DNA from: Acidobacteria bacterium 13_1_20CM_3_53_8
GTDB taxonomy: Bacteria > Acidobacteriota > Blastocatellia > Pyrinomonadales > Pyrinomonadaceae
Length of the DNA: 64,000 nucleotides
Reading direction: 5' to 3'
Assembly: GCA_001920415.1 (NCBI GenBank)
Contig: MNJR01000064.1
Span: 35,522-99,521, forward strand
Shown here: piece by piece, positions 33,704-42,016 of the stretch
Layout of the letters: every line of letters begins with the position of its first letter
Position numbering within the stretch: the stretch's first letter is position 1
Made by a program: the position numbers and the translations under genes
Notes under the pieces: model-generated
Told to the model about the DNA's origin: nothing
The model's database searches: none
Seen by the model: only the letters and a program-made list of their open reading frames with translations

Positions 33704-34192
33704 ATGACCGAAGAAGAGCTTGTAAGCCTCGTCCGATTCCTGGAAGAAACGCCGCGCGTTGTCCGACAATTTTCAGAAAATTTAAGCGAGACAGAGCTTC
33801 GTTGGAAACCTTCCGAAGATGAGTTTTCAGTTCTGGAGAACGTCTGCCATCTACGCGACATTGAGCGCGAGGGCTACAGCGTTCGCATAGAAAAACTGCT
33901 CAATGAAGATAAGCCTTTCCTTCATGACCTTGACGGCGCGCGCATGGCGCTAGCGCGTGATTACAACAATCAGGATTTCAGCACCGCGCTAGAAGATTTT
34001 TCACAAGCGCGAGAAGTGAACGCGCGCAAGCTCGTTGAGTTGTCCGTTGAGCAATTAAATCGCAGCGGCGAATTTGAAGGAGTCGGTGAGATTACATTAG
34101 AGAAGCTGCTTCAAATGATGCGCGAGCACGACGACGGGCACAGGCAGGAATTAAAGAGCAGATGTCAGAAAATAAGTCTGGAGTCAGATTGA
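33704..34192 (+). CDS. DinB/YfiT-like four-helix metalloprotein
   Basis: 162 residues of the DinB superfamily. Three histidines in the usual places can bind a metal: ENVCHLRDIE (about residue 49), and MREHDDGHRQEL (about 146 and 150). Members often act as thiol-dependent transferases or are induced by DNA damage; the role is unknown here. It overlaps no gene but starts 4 nt after recR, so it is probably cotranscribed. The last residues and the stop are read from repeat sequence (34158 onward). Confidence 0.75.
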   Translation: MTEEELVSLVRFLEETPRVVRQFSENLSETELRWKPSEDEFSVLENVCHLRDIEREGYSVRIEKLLNEDKPFLHDLDGARMALARDYNNQDFSTALEDFSQAREVNARKLVELSVEQLNRSGEFEGVGEITLEKLLQMMREHDDGHRQELKSRCQKISLESD

Positions 34193-34290
34193 TTTTCGAT
34201 TTTGGATTTGCGATTTTCGATTTAAAAGCTTTCCGCTTCTTCCAATCTAAAATCTAAAATCTAAAATCGAAAATGGCTAGGCTCCAGACT
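34158..34290. repeat. Inverted repeat, family B with CTGGAGT outer arms
   Basis: AAGTCTGGAGTCAGATTG, then GATTTTGGATTTGCGATTTTCG on the left; complement and GGCTCCAGACTT on the right. It covers the 3' end of the DinB-like gene and almost reaches the stop of the convergent pyrE-like gene (34294). Confidence 0.88.
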
Positions 34291-34293
34291 TTT

Positions 34294-34902
34294 CTAATAT
34301 CTCACATGCTCTTCCTTAGTGCCTTCCTTACATTCCGCGCACTGATCGCCTGTGTCGTAGAACTTGGCTTCAAAGTCTATGAGCGATTTGACGGGGACGC
34401 CTTCTATCTCTTCGGGCGCGGTGGTGAAGCGCACGATTGCGCCGCATCCAATAATGGACGCGCCGAGTTCTTTGACAAGCGAGACGGTCTCTTCTATGGC
34501 GTGGCCGCTGCGTATTATGTCGTCAACGATGATGCAGGGGTTGACCTCGCCTGGGGTGATGTACTGGCGAAAAGTGCGTCGGCTTCCCTCCTGCTCGGCC
34601 CAGTAAATCTGCTCTGCGTTCAGAGCTTCGCGCACGCCGAAGGCTACGGGGATGCCGCCTGAGCTTGGACTGATGATTGCGACTTTCGGCAGTTGGCTCG
34701 AAATCTCTTTTTCGAGCCGAAACTTTCGGGAGAGCGCAACGGCCAGCACGCGCGCTGTGTCGTAGTAGCGGAAGGCCAACGGCATCTGGAAGTAGTGCGG
34801 CGTGTGCTTGCCGCTTGGATAGACGAAGTGGCCTTCGCGAAAAGCACCTGTGCGCTTCAGAATCTGCATCACTGCGTCCGGCGGCGGAATCAGATTTACC
34901 AT
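34294..34902 (-). CDS. pyrE: Orotate phosphoribosyltransferase-like protein
   Basis: 202 residues. The PRPP-binding motif IIVDDIIRSGHAIEE (about 123-137) and the flexible loop region match PyrE. The N-terminus VMQILKRTGAFREGHFVYPSGKHTPHYF fits OPRT (AxxGGxFxLxSGxxSxxY). The Cys-containing tail (QCAECKEGTKEEHVRY) is an extension found in some bacterial homologues. It would make OMP in pyrimidine synthesis, but a salvage phosphoribosyltransferase role is possible. GGAGACAAAA precedes the ATG. Confidence 0.85.
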   Translation of the reverse strand: MVNLIPPPDAVMQILKRTGAFREGHFVYPSGKHTPHYFQMPLAFRYYDTARVLAVALSRKFRLEKEISSQLPKVAIISPSSGGIPVAFGVREALNAEQIYWAEQEGSRRTFRQYITPGEVNPCIIVDDIIRSGHAIEETVSLVKELGASIIGCGAIVRFTTAPEEIEGVPVKSLIDFEAKFYDTGDQCAECKEGTKEEHVRY

Positions 34903-34922
34903 TTTTGTCTCCTGTGATAAGA

Positions 34923-34997
34923 GCAGTTTTCAGTTTTTAGTTTTCAGTTTTAAGTAAAAGCTTTCTCTGAAAACTTAAAACTAAAAACTGAAAACTG
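34923..34997. repeat. Inverted heptamer repeat, family A
   Basis: CAGTTTT/TAGTTTT arms around an AAGTAAAAGCTTTCTCT loop. Located upstream of the pyrE-like gene, 21 nt before its ATG, with a normal ribosome site in between. Confidence 0.93.
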
Positions 34998-35042
34998 CTT
35001 TTTGTTTCGCACAGCATACATCAAACCGTCTGTCTCTTTCCA

Positions 35043-35495
35043 TCACCGAAGCGCGCGCTCGATTAATCGTCGCTGATCTTTCGATAGTTCTGGCGGAAGC
35101 TTGTCGAGCGCGAACCATGAGGCGCTCTTGATCTCCACGCTGCGGGGTCGCGCATCACCTGCCGGTCGGCAGCGGAAGATTATCTCCACCTGCGCGGGTC
35201 GCTTCAGTGTTTGAGCGAAAGCCACCTCTGCGCTCTCAAGCTCAAGCCCTATTTCCTCGCGCAGCTCGCGCCGCAATGCTGTTTCAGGATTTTCGCCCTT
35301 TTTAATAAACCCGCCGGGTATGCCCCAAGCCTCTTTCGCCCGAAAAACGTGGCGCAGCAGCAACACACGATTCTCTTCATCAACAACCACCGCGCCAGCC
35401 GTTACAGTAAAGCGCGGCTGCGTCAGACGCACACTCCACCGACGCGCAAACTTCGGCGCTCGCCGCCACAGAGCACCTAGAATCTTCTGCAACAT
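35043..35495 (-). CDS. Nudix hydrolase
   Basis: 150-residue enzyme hydrolysing a nucleoside diphosphate linked to another moiety. The Nudix box GGFIKKGENPETALRRELREEIG (given here in family form GX5EX7REUXEEXGU, about residues 61-83) is complete, including the metal-binding REUXEE glutamates. The substrate is unassigned. Confidence 0.9.
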   Translation of the reverse strand: MLQKILGALWRRAPKFARRWSVRLTQPRFTVTAGAVVVDEENRVLLLRHVFRAKEAWGIPGGFIKKGENPETALRRELREEIGLELESAEVAFAQTLKRPAQVEIIFRCRPAGDARPRSVEIKSASWFALDKLPPELSKDQRRLIERALR

Positions 35496-35511
35496 TCGCC
35501 GACAATATAAA

Positions 35512-35632
35512 GGGAAGAGGGTAAAAGGGGAAATGGGTAAAAGGGGAAAGGGAAAGATTTTACGTTCTTTCCTTTTTCCCTTTTACCCATTTCCCCTTTT
35601 ACCCCATCTCTCTTTCCTCTTCCCCTTTTCAC
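35512..35632. repeat. Inverted repeat (GGGTAAAAGGGGAAA units)
   Basis: GGGTAAAAGGGGAAATGGG on the left and its complement on the right, around TTTTACGTTC. Family shared with 58764-58886. Lies between divergent Nudix and the low-complexity gene. Confidence 0.9.
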
Positions 35633-35701
35633 TTTCTCTCTGTAAGATTAAATCTAGTTTCTTTACTATTCCTTAAAACTTCAAAGGAAACTCTGTAACT
35701 C

Positions 35702-36817
35702 ATGTCAGCCAACGCGAGCGAGAAGATGGTCGCCACTCCACCCATAGCCAAACAAGCGCCGACGGAGCAGCAGGAATCTCAGCCGGGCGTGCCGAAGAAG
35801 ATCGTAAACGCGCAGACCGTTTGCAACGAGAAGAACGAGAAGGGCAAGCTCTGCAACGGCCACTTGAAGCAGTTGAAGACGGGCGGTGAGCCAGCCGAAG
35901 CGCATCTTCGCGGCAACGACGTGCTCTTCAAATGCCAGACGTGCGGTACGCTCTACATGGGGCCGCCGCTAGGCCACCTGCGCGATCCAGATAAACAGCA
36001 GCGCTTCGTAGAGCGCGAACTTACGGCGCTGCTTCAGGCCGCAGGCGGCACGCTCCCCGCAATCATCAAGAACGAGCGCGGCGTTTACGTACTCGCAGAA
36101 GAGACAGGGCACGGACATGCGCCCAAGCCTACTGCGCCTGCCGCTCCTGCTGCGGCAAAGCCCGCGCCTGCCAAGCCTGCGCCCGCAGCCGAAGAGAAGA
36201 AAGCTTCTGTTGCAGCAGCGAAGCCAGCAGCAGTCGAAACAAAGCCCGCGCCAGCCGCAGAAGTTTCCGGTGACTTCGTTCCTTACGTTCCGCCGCCAGC
36301 GCCCGGCCCCGTGCCCGGCGAGACGCAGGAGCAGAAGCTCGCTCGTTTGAGAGCAATCGTCGCCGAAGCCAAACGTCGCAAAGCTCTAGCGGGAGGCGAT
36401 ATGTCCAGCGCACCAGCCTCAGGCGCAGAGGCAGAACCTTCTGCGCTCGCACGCGATTCATCTACGGCGGCAGACGCGCATCGCCCGGCTGCTGAAGCGC
36501 AGGCCGCTACAGGTCAAGCTTCAGCCGCGCCAATGAGTCCTGCTGCTGCGACCGCTTCGCCCGCCGCAGGCGCTGAATCGGTCGAAGACCTAGCGCCCGA
36601 AGCTTCTACAGAACTCACCCCCGGCGCACCGCCAGCAGACGAAGCTGCCGCGACGCAGCCTGCTTCAAAAGCAAAGCCCGCAGCGCGCACAGCGACCGGC
36701 ACGGTCACACGCCAGGACTACGACACAGGCCCTGTGCCCGGCGAGACTCACGAGCAGAAGATCGCAAGATTGACGGCTCTGGTCGAAGAGGTGAAGCGCA
36801 GAGCAGGAAAGCTTTAG
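35702..36817 (+). CDS. Zinc-ribbon protein with Ala/Pro-rich linkers and duplicated GPVPGET motif
   Basis: 371 residues. An N-terminal zinc-ribbon-like segment has Cys42 (QTVCNEKN), Cys52 (KLCNGHL) and the pair FKCQTCGTLY (about 77-80). Long Ala/Pro/Lys low-complexity regions follow. Two near-identical modules, GPVPGETQEQKLARLRAIV and GPVPGETHEQKIARLTALV, each followed by a KRR-rich helix, lie about 130 residues apart, the second at the C-terminus. I do not recognise the family. The modules look like short helical docking segments on flexible tethers. Confidence 0.7.
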   Translation: MSANASEKMVATPPIAKQAPTEQQESQPGVPKKIVNAQTVCNEKNEKGKLCNGHLKQLKTGGEPAEAHLRGNDVLFKCQTCGTLYMGPPLGHLRDPDKQQRFVERELTALLQAAGGTLPAIIKNERGVYVLAEETGHGHAPKPTAPAAPAAAKPAPAKPAPAAEEKKASVAAAKPAAVETKPAPAAEVSGDFVPYVPPPAPGPVPGETQEQKLARLRAIVAEAKRRKALAGGDMSSAPASGAEAEPSALARDSSTAADAHRPAAEAQAATGQASAAPMSPAAATASPAAGAESVEDLAPEASTELTPGAPPADEAAATQPASKAKPAARTATGTVTRQDYDTGPVPGETHEQKIARLTALVEEVKRRAGKL

Positions 36818-36825
36818 AGCAATGT

Positions 36826-36966
36826 TAAGTTGAGTGCAATTAAAAACTTAATCGCAGAGAGATTTGAGAGTTTCGATTTCTCAAATTTTTAATTTGAAAT
36901 TTAAAATTAAAAATTTTCTCCGTGCTCCTTGCGGTAAAGATAAACTCTAAGTCACACTTAACTGAA
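36826..36966. repeat. AT-rich inverted repeat
   Basis: GTTAAGTTGAGTG on the left with CACACTTAAC on the right; in the middle TTTGAAATTTAAAATT pairs with itself. It lies between convergent genes. Confidence 0.6.
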
Positions 36967-37004
36967 AATTGATCTAATCAGAAAGAAGCGAACACCTTTG
37001 CTCT

Positions 37005-37496
37005 TTACGCGCCGCGCTCTTTCGCGTGTTCGAGCGTGCGCGTAGTGTTCTCAGTAACGCTCCCAACGTAATTAGGCCGCGCACCGAGTTGATGCTGAGC
37101 AGGCTGCGAGCCTGTAAGATTTTTAAGCGATTTTGCAGAAGCTGGCTTCAACGATTTCGCGGGCGTGTCGAGTGCATGATTTATTATGCGCGAGAGCAGG
37201 CGCACGAGCATTATGTCAACGGCGAGTATCATTATCATGCCGAACATGATTAGAGCCATGATAGGGTCTGTGCGGAAGCCAGCCGAGCGCGCCAACTCTT
37301 CCGCACCCGCAATGAGCATCCCCATGCCGCCCAGTGTTAGCGCAACCACCACCACGCCGATTGCCACCGTAGGCTTCATGAGACTCACCTGTTTCGGCTC
37401 CAATAGAGTCATGAGCGCCGCAGGATTAATTGCCCCGCAGCGATTGCAGTAGTTCAACTCGGCAGACATCTCAGAGCCGCATGATTGGCAGTACAT
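37005..37496 (-). CDS. Zinc-ribbon membrane protein
   Basis: 163 residues. An N-terminal double-Cys zinc ribbon (YCQSCGSEMSAELNYCNRCGA) is followed by two membrane helices (about 45-66 and 80-105) and a basic, disordered tail. Such proteins are common in Acidobacteriota and Firmicutes; no role is known. A start at the MYCQSCG ATG is standard for the family. Confidence 0.75.
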   Translation of the reverse strand: MYCQSCGSEMSAELNYCNRCGAINPAALMTLLEPKQVSLMKPTVAIGVVVVALTLGGMGMLIAGAEELARSAGFRTDPIMALIMFGMIMILAVDIMLVRLLSRIINHALDTPAKSLKPASAKSLKNLTGSQPAQHQLGARPNYVGSVTENTTRTLEHAKERGA

Positions 37497-37656
37497 AAAA
37501 ATTTTTCTCCAAACTTAAAATTGCTGCGCGCCCCTAGTGCTATGGGCAGGTGTGCTTTATCTGATACGAATTAAATGTGGCGCGAGTTCTTTATGAATCA
37601 ATGCGGGGCGGACATTCTGAAAATTTTGTTTGAAGCTTAGCCCGTCCGGTGAGCCA

Positions 37657-38664
37657 TTAGCTTTCGCGCACCGTTAGCCCCTCACGATCCATCTTCCAAT
37701 CCAGCACTTCAGCATCTTCCTCCTCTGCAAGAGCGCGCTCAACGTCAGCGCGTCTTCCCTCTTCGCAGAAGAATGCTATGCAGCCGCCGCCGCCAGCGCC
37801 GCAGATCTTCGCTGCTTCAGCGCCATGAGCCTGCGCCTTCTCCACTAGCATGTCCATCTGCGGCGTTGTCACGCCCGGCGCTAATCGCTTACGGTTTGGA
37901 TAAGCGTCGCTCATTATCTCGCTCACCTTCAGCCAGTCGTTTGCTAATAAAGCCTTGCGCATCTTCACAGCGGAATCGCGTATGCCGTCAAACAGAGTGA
38001 AAAGTTCCGGGTCGCCGTCAATATGCTTTTTTGTAATCTCCCAATTGTTCGTACCAGACAAACGTGGCTCGCCCGTGTAGCATATGACGATTCGCTTCTC
38101 CAGCGTTTCCGTGTCGAATGTGAGAGCCTCGCGTACAATTCCGTCCGGTCGGTAATGAATGCACGACGCGCCGCCGTAATAAGCCGAGTAGTAGTCCTGA
38201 AATCCTGCTGGAACTTTTATAACAGTCGTTTCGATGTTGGCCGCAATGGTGAAGAATTTGCGCGGCTCGTAGCGATTTCCGACAAGACGGTTAAGCGCGC
38301 CTATGCAGGCTATGTTAAGAGCGGAGGAGCCAGCGAGTCCTGCGCCCGCAGGAGCCTCGCTCTCTGCTACCAGATGAAAGCCCGTGCCAGGATTAAAGAA
38401 GTGGACAAGCTTCGAGATGAGTTCCAGCCGCTCCTCGCGCGCCAAATCCTCAATCGCCGCAAGATCAGTCTCGAACGAAACTTTGCGGTCGCGCGATTCT
38501 AATATGATGCGCCCATCGTCGCGCGTCTCAATACGGCAGCGCGCGCGCAAATTGAGCGCGAAATTAACAGTGGCCGCGCCACTGTGAAACAGATAGAGCG
38601 GCCAGATGTCAATAGTCCCCCCGGCCAGATCAACCCTCGTCGGAGCAGATGACTCGATAATCAT
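37657..38664 (-). CDS. GHMP-family sugar kinase
   Basis: 335 residues. N-terminal APTRVDLAGGTID (substrate side), the ATP loop AGAGLAGSSALNIA (about 106-119) and the C-terminal ICGAGGGGCIAFF are the three GHMP motifs. The sequence most resembles the heptose-7-phosphate / fucose / galactose kinase-like group (HddA type), but the substrate is uncertain. The ATG at 38664 is embedded in the end of a GTGATAA repeat (CTTATG), so no Shine-Dalgarno sequence is present; the open frame running further upstream is only repeat sequence. Confidence 0.82.
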   Translation of the reverse strand: MIIESSAPTRVDLAGGTIDIWPLYLFHSGAATVNFALNLRARCRIETRDDGRIILESRDRKVSFETDLAAIEDLAREERLELISKLVHFFNPGTGFHLVAESEAPAGAGLAGSSALNIACIGALNRLVGNRYEPRKFFTIAANIETTVIKVPAGFQDYYSAYYGGASCIHYRPDGIVREALTFDTETLEKRIVICYTGEPRLSGTNNWEITKKHIDGDPELFTLFDGIRDSAVKMRKALLANDWLKVSEIMSDAYPNRKRLAPGVTTPQMDMLVEKAQAHGAEAAKICGAGGGGCIAFFCEEGRRADVERALAEEEDAEVLDWKMDREGLTVRES

Positions 38665-38743
38665 AAGTGATAAGTGATAAGTGATAAGTGATAAGTGGAA
38701 GAAGTTTGATTTTCTTATCACTTATCACTCATCACTTATCACC
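38662..38743. repeat. Inverted heptamer repeat (GTGATAA units)
   Basis: Four or five GTGATAA units, a short loop, then the complement TTATCAC. It overlaps the start codon of the GHMP kinase (38662-38664). Confidence 0.93.
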
Positions 38744-38750
38744 GCCTTTT

Positions 38751-39479
38751 TCAGTCCCCCTCGGCTTCGCCGCGTTTATGTTTTGGTTTCTCTTTGCGGC
38801 GCGGCATTTGTGACAGGTGCATGCGCTCCTGAATCTCTTCCTTGAATTCTATCAGCTTCTCCTTGGCCTCCTGCTCTAATTCCTGGAAGCGTTCGGGGTC
38901 TGCCTCCTCAATCTTCTTCGTCAGCCAGAATCTCTCGGCCATGTAGAAGGCTATGATGCTGAGCGTGACGAGTACCAGTAGATAGAAGCCTATGCGGTGA
39001 TAGTCGCCAATGAGATTCGTGATTGCGCCGCTGAAGAAATAGCCAGCGCCCGACAGAAACAGCACCCACACGAAGCAGCTTGCGAACGTCAATAGCAGAA
39101 AGCGCAGGTACGGCATGCGCCCCACGCCGTAGAACGCGCACGAACCCCAGCGCAGGCCGTAGATAAATTTCGATAGAAAGATAGAGTACGGCCCGAATTT
39201 CCGCGTCAGCCTTTCGATGCGCGGCTGTGCGGCACGGTAGAAGTGAAACTTGCACGCGCCTTTGCCAAACTCGCGCCCCATCAGATAAGCGACATTGTCG
39301 CTCACCACGCCGCCGAGAGTGCCCGCGCACAAAATTTTTACAAAACTGTAATTGCCGAAAAACTCGCTATGCGCCAGCACGCCCGCCAGCAATAGCGTTA
39401 TGTCCCCCTCGAACACCGTAAGGAAGAAGACGGCATAAAGACCGAACTGCCCTATGAGATCGTAAAAAGTATGCGGCAT
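38751..39479 (-). CDS. DedA-family (VTT domain) membrane protein
   Basis: 242 residues with four to five hydrophobic segments. Signatures are GVLAHSEFF / GGVVSDNVAYLMGREFG and FGPYSIFLSKFIYGLRWGSCAFYGVGRMPYLRFLLL (in parts), matching DedA flippase/undecaprenyl-phosphate recycling proteins. A long charged C-terminal tail (about 40 residues, Lys/Glu-rich) is cytoplasmic. The ATG lies directly next to a family A repeat (CTGTAGTTAT ATG), without Shine-Dalgarno sequence. Confidence 0.9.
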   Translation of the reverse strand: MPHTFYDLIGQFGLYAVFFLTVFEGDITLLLAGVLAHSEFFGNYSFVKILCAGTLGGVVSDNVAYLMGREFGKGACKFHFYRAAQPRIERLTRKFGPYSIFLSKFIYGLRWGSCAFYGVGRMPYLRFLLLTFASCFVWVLFLSGAGYFFSGAITNLIGDYHRIGFYLLVLVTLSIIAFYMAERFWLTKKIEEADPERFQELEQEAKEKLIEFKEEIQERMHLSQMPRRKEKPKHKRGEAEGD

Positions 39480-39486
39480 ATAACTA

Positions 39487-39576
39487 CAGTAAACAGTTTT
39501 TAGTTTTTAGTTTTCAGTTTTAAGTAAAAGCTTTTCGCTCTTCTTCTGAAAACTGAAAACTTAAAACTGAAAACTG
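39487..39576. repeat. Inverted heptamer repeat, family A
   Basis: Arms of CAGTTTT/TAGTTTT units; one end abuts the DedA start and the other is 6 nt from the usp stop. Confidence 0.92.
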
Positions 39577-39581
39577 TTCTT

Positions 39582-40040
39582 TCACTGCTCTTCGCTTGGT
39601 TTGACGACGAGCACGGGGCAGTGCGCGTGGCGCACTACGGATTCGGCTGTCGAGCCAAAGAGTATGCGTCCCAGGCCAGTTCGCCCATGCGATGAAATGA
39701 CTATTAAATCCACATTGCGCTCGCGCGCGACGCGCACAATCTCGCTGGCAGCATCGCCGTGCGCCACTACCTCTTCAACGTCCAGGCCAGCGCATTCTTC
39801 ATGCGCGGCTATCTTCGGCAACTCGCGCGTGGCCGTGTCTTCCAACTGCTCGCTGATGTCTGCTACGGGCAACGGCTCGGACAGTCCAGAATAACCCACG
39901 GTCGGAACAATCGGCTCGATAACATGAACGCAGATTAGCTTTGCGCCATACGAGCGCGCAAAACTGGTAGCATAAGAGAGCGCGTAACTTGCGCACTCGC
40001 TAAAATCCGTGGGCAGCAGTATGGAGCGAATCTCGAACAT
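39582..40040 (-). CDS. Universal stress protein (UspA family)
   Basis: 152 residues. The ATP-binding motif G-x2-G-x9-G(S/T) is visible in SSHGRTGLGRILFGSTAESVVRHA; the N-terminal ILLPTDFSECASYAL and the final HCPVLVVK are typical. The ATG follows a family B repeat with no gap, so translation starts right at the element. It shares direction with DedA and the GHMP kinase, possibly one transcript. Confidence 0.93.
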   Translation of the reverse strand: MFEIRSILLPTDFSECASYALSYATSFARSYGAKLICVHVIEPIVPTVGYSGLSEPLPVADISEQLEDTATRELPKIAAHEECAGLDVEEVVAHGDAASEIVRVARERNVDLIVISSHGRTGLGRILFGSTAESVVRHAHCPVLVVKPSEEQ

Positions 40041-40151
40041 TTTGGATTTTGGATTTTAGATTTTGGATTAAGAGGTCGAGCGGCGGCACAGGTTAAGATG
40101 TCAACCCGTGCCGCGTTCAATCCAAAATCCAAAATCTAAAATCCAAAATCT
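40041..40151. repeat. Inverted repeat, family B, abutting the usp start codon
   Basis: GATTTTG/GATTTTA heptamers on both sides of a GGCACAGG...CCCGTGCC centre. Complement CCAAAATC units at the far end are shared with 32970-33084. Confidence 0.92.
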
Positions 40152-40262
40152 ATTTTACACTCAGACCGCCCTGTTTGACAGTCTCTTGAGCAGTCCACTA
40201 AAATGCGTGCGACACCTTCCGCCCGCTCGTCGTACATAGTTCGAGAGTCGCACTGGGGCTTT

Positions 40263-41228
40263 ATGTCTGGCAAAAACACAGAGGCACCTAACTTTATCGG
40301 CGTTGACCTTTCGGGCGCGACGCTGCGTGCCGCGCTTCTGACGAACGACGGCGCAATCATAGAGCGCCGCGAAGCCCCTATGGAGCGCGATAATCTGGTC
40401 GAGCAGATTACGCGCATTGTGACAGATTTGCGCGACATCTCGCCCAACATAAAATCTATTGGCATTGGAATCCCTGGATTGGTAAACCGCCAGACAGACA
40501 GAGTGATTGTCTCTACAGACCTTCCTACTGTGGTGCGCGGCAACATCCATTCAGAGATTATGGAGGCGACGGGGATTCGCGCAGAGCTTGAGAACGACGC
40601 GAACGCTGCAGCCTATGGCGAATACAAAGTGGGCGCGGGTCATGGCAGCCGACACATGTTCTACGTCACGCTCGGCGCAGGCATTGGCGGCGCAATCATC
40701 ATAGACGGCAAGCTGTGGCTGGGCGCTTCCGGGTTCGCAGGCGAGTTCGGCCACATCACTATTGATGCCGAAGGGATTCAATGTAGCTGCGGCAACATGG
40801 GATGCCTTGAAACCGTAGCGTCTGCCGCCAACATTGTCCGCCGCACGAACGAGCGTCTGAGCCGCGACGCAACATCGTCGCTATCGAAGCTTTCGATGAG
40901 CAAAGATTTCACGGTCGCAGACATTGCGCGCGAAGCAAGAAACGGCGACGACTTTGCCTTGCTGATGATAGAACGCACGGGCAAGTACATAGGCGCTGCC
41001 GTTGCGAGCGTCATCAATCTACTGAACATAGAGCGCATAGTCATAGGCGGCACAATCATGCAGGCAGGCGACCTCATACTCAATCCCATCATACGCGAGG
41101 CAGGCCGCCGCGCCTTCCAACCCTGTTTTGAAGCCACGCAAATCGTCGCCGCAGCTTTAGGCGCAGACGCCGTCTCTATAGGCGTAGCCATGCTCGCACG
41201 CGACGCCGCACAAAACGTCACAGCTTAA
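40263..41228 (+). CDS. ROK-family sugar kinase (glucokinase-like)
   Basis: 321 residues from the chosen ATG. ATP motif GVDLSGATLRAALL, catalytic Asp in LENDANAAAYGE, and the zinc-binding ROK signature GEFGHITID...CSCGNMGCLE (about residues 155-180) are visible. It most likely phosphorylates glucose or N-acetylated sugar; regulator-type ROKs have an extra wHTH, absent here. The frame runs upstream to 40203, but the ATG at 40263 (MSGKNTEAP) matches family length. Confidence 0.9.
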   Translation: MSGKNTEAPNFIGVDLSGATLRAALLTNDGAIIERREAPMERDNLVEQITRIVTDLRDISPNIKSIGIGIPGLVNRQTDRVIVSTDLPTVVRGNIHSEIMEATGIRAELENDANAAAYGEYKVGAGHGSRHMFYVTLGAGIGGAIIIDGKLWLGASGFAGEFGHITIDAEGIQCSCGNMGCLETVASAANIVRRTNERLSRDATSSLSKLSMSKDFTVADIAREARNGDDFALLMIERTGKYIGAAVASVINLLNIERIVIGGTIMQAGDLILNPIIREAGRRAFQPCFEATQIVAAALGADAVSIGVAMLARDAAQNVTA

Positions 41229-41239
41229 ATTGCAGCCAA

Positions 41240-41395
41240 AAGATTTTAGCCTGCGCTAGCGGGCGGCAGAGTAAAGCGAGAGTGCGTTAGCGCTGGGTCA
41301 ATATAGCAATTAAATTTATCAAGCCCGCGTGAGCGGGCGACAGAGCACTAATAATCAATCGTCGTGGTTGCCCGCTAACGCGGACTTCGGTAATC
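41240..41395. repeat. REP-like palindromes, family F
   Basis: GCGCTAGCGGGCGGCAG, GCGTTAGCGCTGG, CCCGCGTGAGCGGGCGACAG and GCCCGCTAACGCGG, with partial complement. Similar to 10326-10560. No gene here. Confidence 0.65.
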
Positions 41396-41419
41396 TTAAA
41401 TCTTGAACTTCTAAGGAAT

Positions 41420-41638
41420 ATGCATATCAATTTCATGACCCTTGGATTTGTTCTTGCTGGCCTTGCCTCAATGCTTTTTCGCAAGCAATTCGTTATGTCG
41501 TATAAGAAAAGCTCGGACTACAAATTTCGGCGTCGGCTCTTTCCTAACTGGGAACCCCCTAACGATAGCTTAGTCTATTTCGTTCCCGGCTTGCTTCTTA
41601 TATTCATTGGAGTAATGGGGATGCTTGGAAAGTGTTGA
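41420..41638 (+). CDS. Small two-helix membrane protein
   Basis: 72 residues: helix at about 5-20, a basic loop (KKSSDYKFRRRLFPNWEPP), helix at about 52-68. The positive loop is likely cytoplasmic. No family recognised; AAGGA lies before the ATG. Confidence 0.5.
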   Translation: MHINFMTLGFVLAGLASMLFRKQFVMSYKKSSDYKFRRRLFPNWEPPNDSLVYFVPGLLLIFIGVMGMLGKC

Positions 41639-41798
41639 ATTAAAGATACGACTATCTTCCTCTTTTAATCAGAACTCACATCTGCCTTTCCTTCACCTCG
41701 AATCTCTCAACAAAGTTTCTGGCGCTCTTCTTCACTGTTTCGTGTCAATTAGAGAATAATCTCAGTCGCAAAAATTTCGAGTTTGTGAATTTTGTCGT

Positions 41799-41827
41799 TT
41801 GAAATTTTCGCCGCTTCTGGTTAAAGT
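41799..41827 (+). promoter_or_regulatory. Possible promoter of the act/cox operon
   Basis: TTGAAA (41799-41804), 17 nt, TAAAGT (41822-41827). It lies in the 378-bp gap before actA, which otherwise holds only a leader. Confidence 0.35.
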
Positions 41828-41878
41828 ATCTGCACTTAGCAATACTTTAATAAAACTTTCGTGGGAAGCGGTGCGCGT

Positions 41879-41913
41879 CCTGCGTCCTCTTGTTCTTCGT
41901 TAAGAGGATGCGG
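41879..41913 (+). promoter_or_regulatory. Leader hairpin before actA
   Basis: 13-bp stem CCTGCGTCCTCTT / AAGAGGATGCGGG (two wobble pairs) with a 10-nt loop, within the untranslated leader of the operon. No T run follows, so it is not an obvious terminator. Confidence 0.45.
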
Positions 41914-42016
41914 GCGAGGCTTTGTAGGGATGGACGTGTAATTTGCTCCTTCCGCTTTTTATAGACGCCTCCAACTTTTGCTCTAAAAGATTCTTTTGGA
42001 AGGTTGCGGAGCGGGG

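Noticed and set aside
35512..35632. Protein-coding frames through the repeat elements
   Set aside because: Frames through such tandem repeats are open by chance in several phases and give low-complexity peptides with no ribosome site.
37657..38721. Longer GHMP kinase starting at 38721
   Set aside because: The extra 19 residues are translated GTGATAA repeat; family N-terminus starts at the ATG at 38664.
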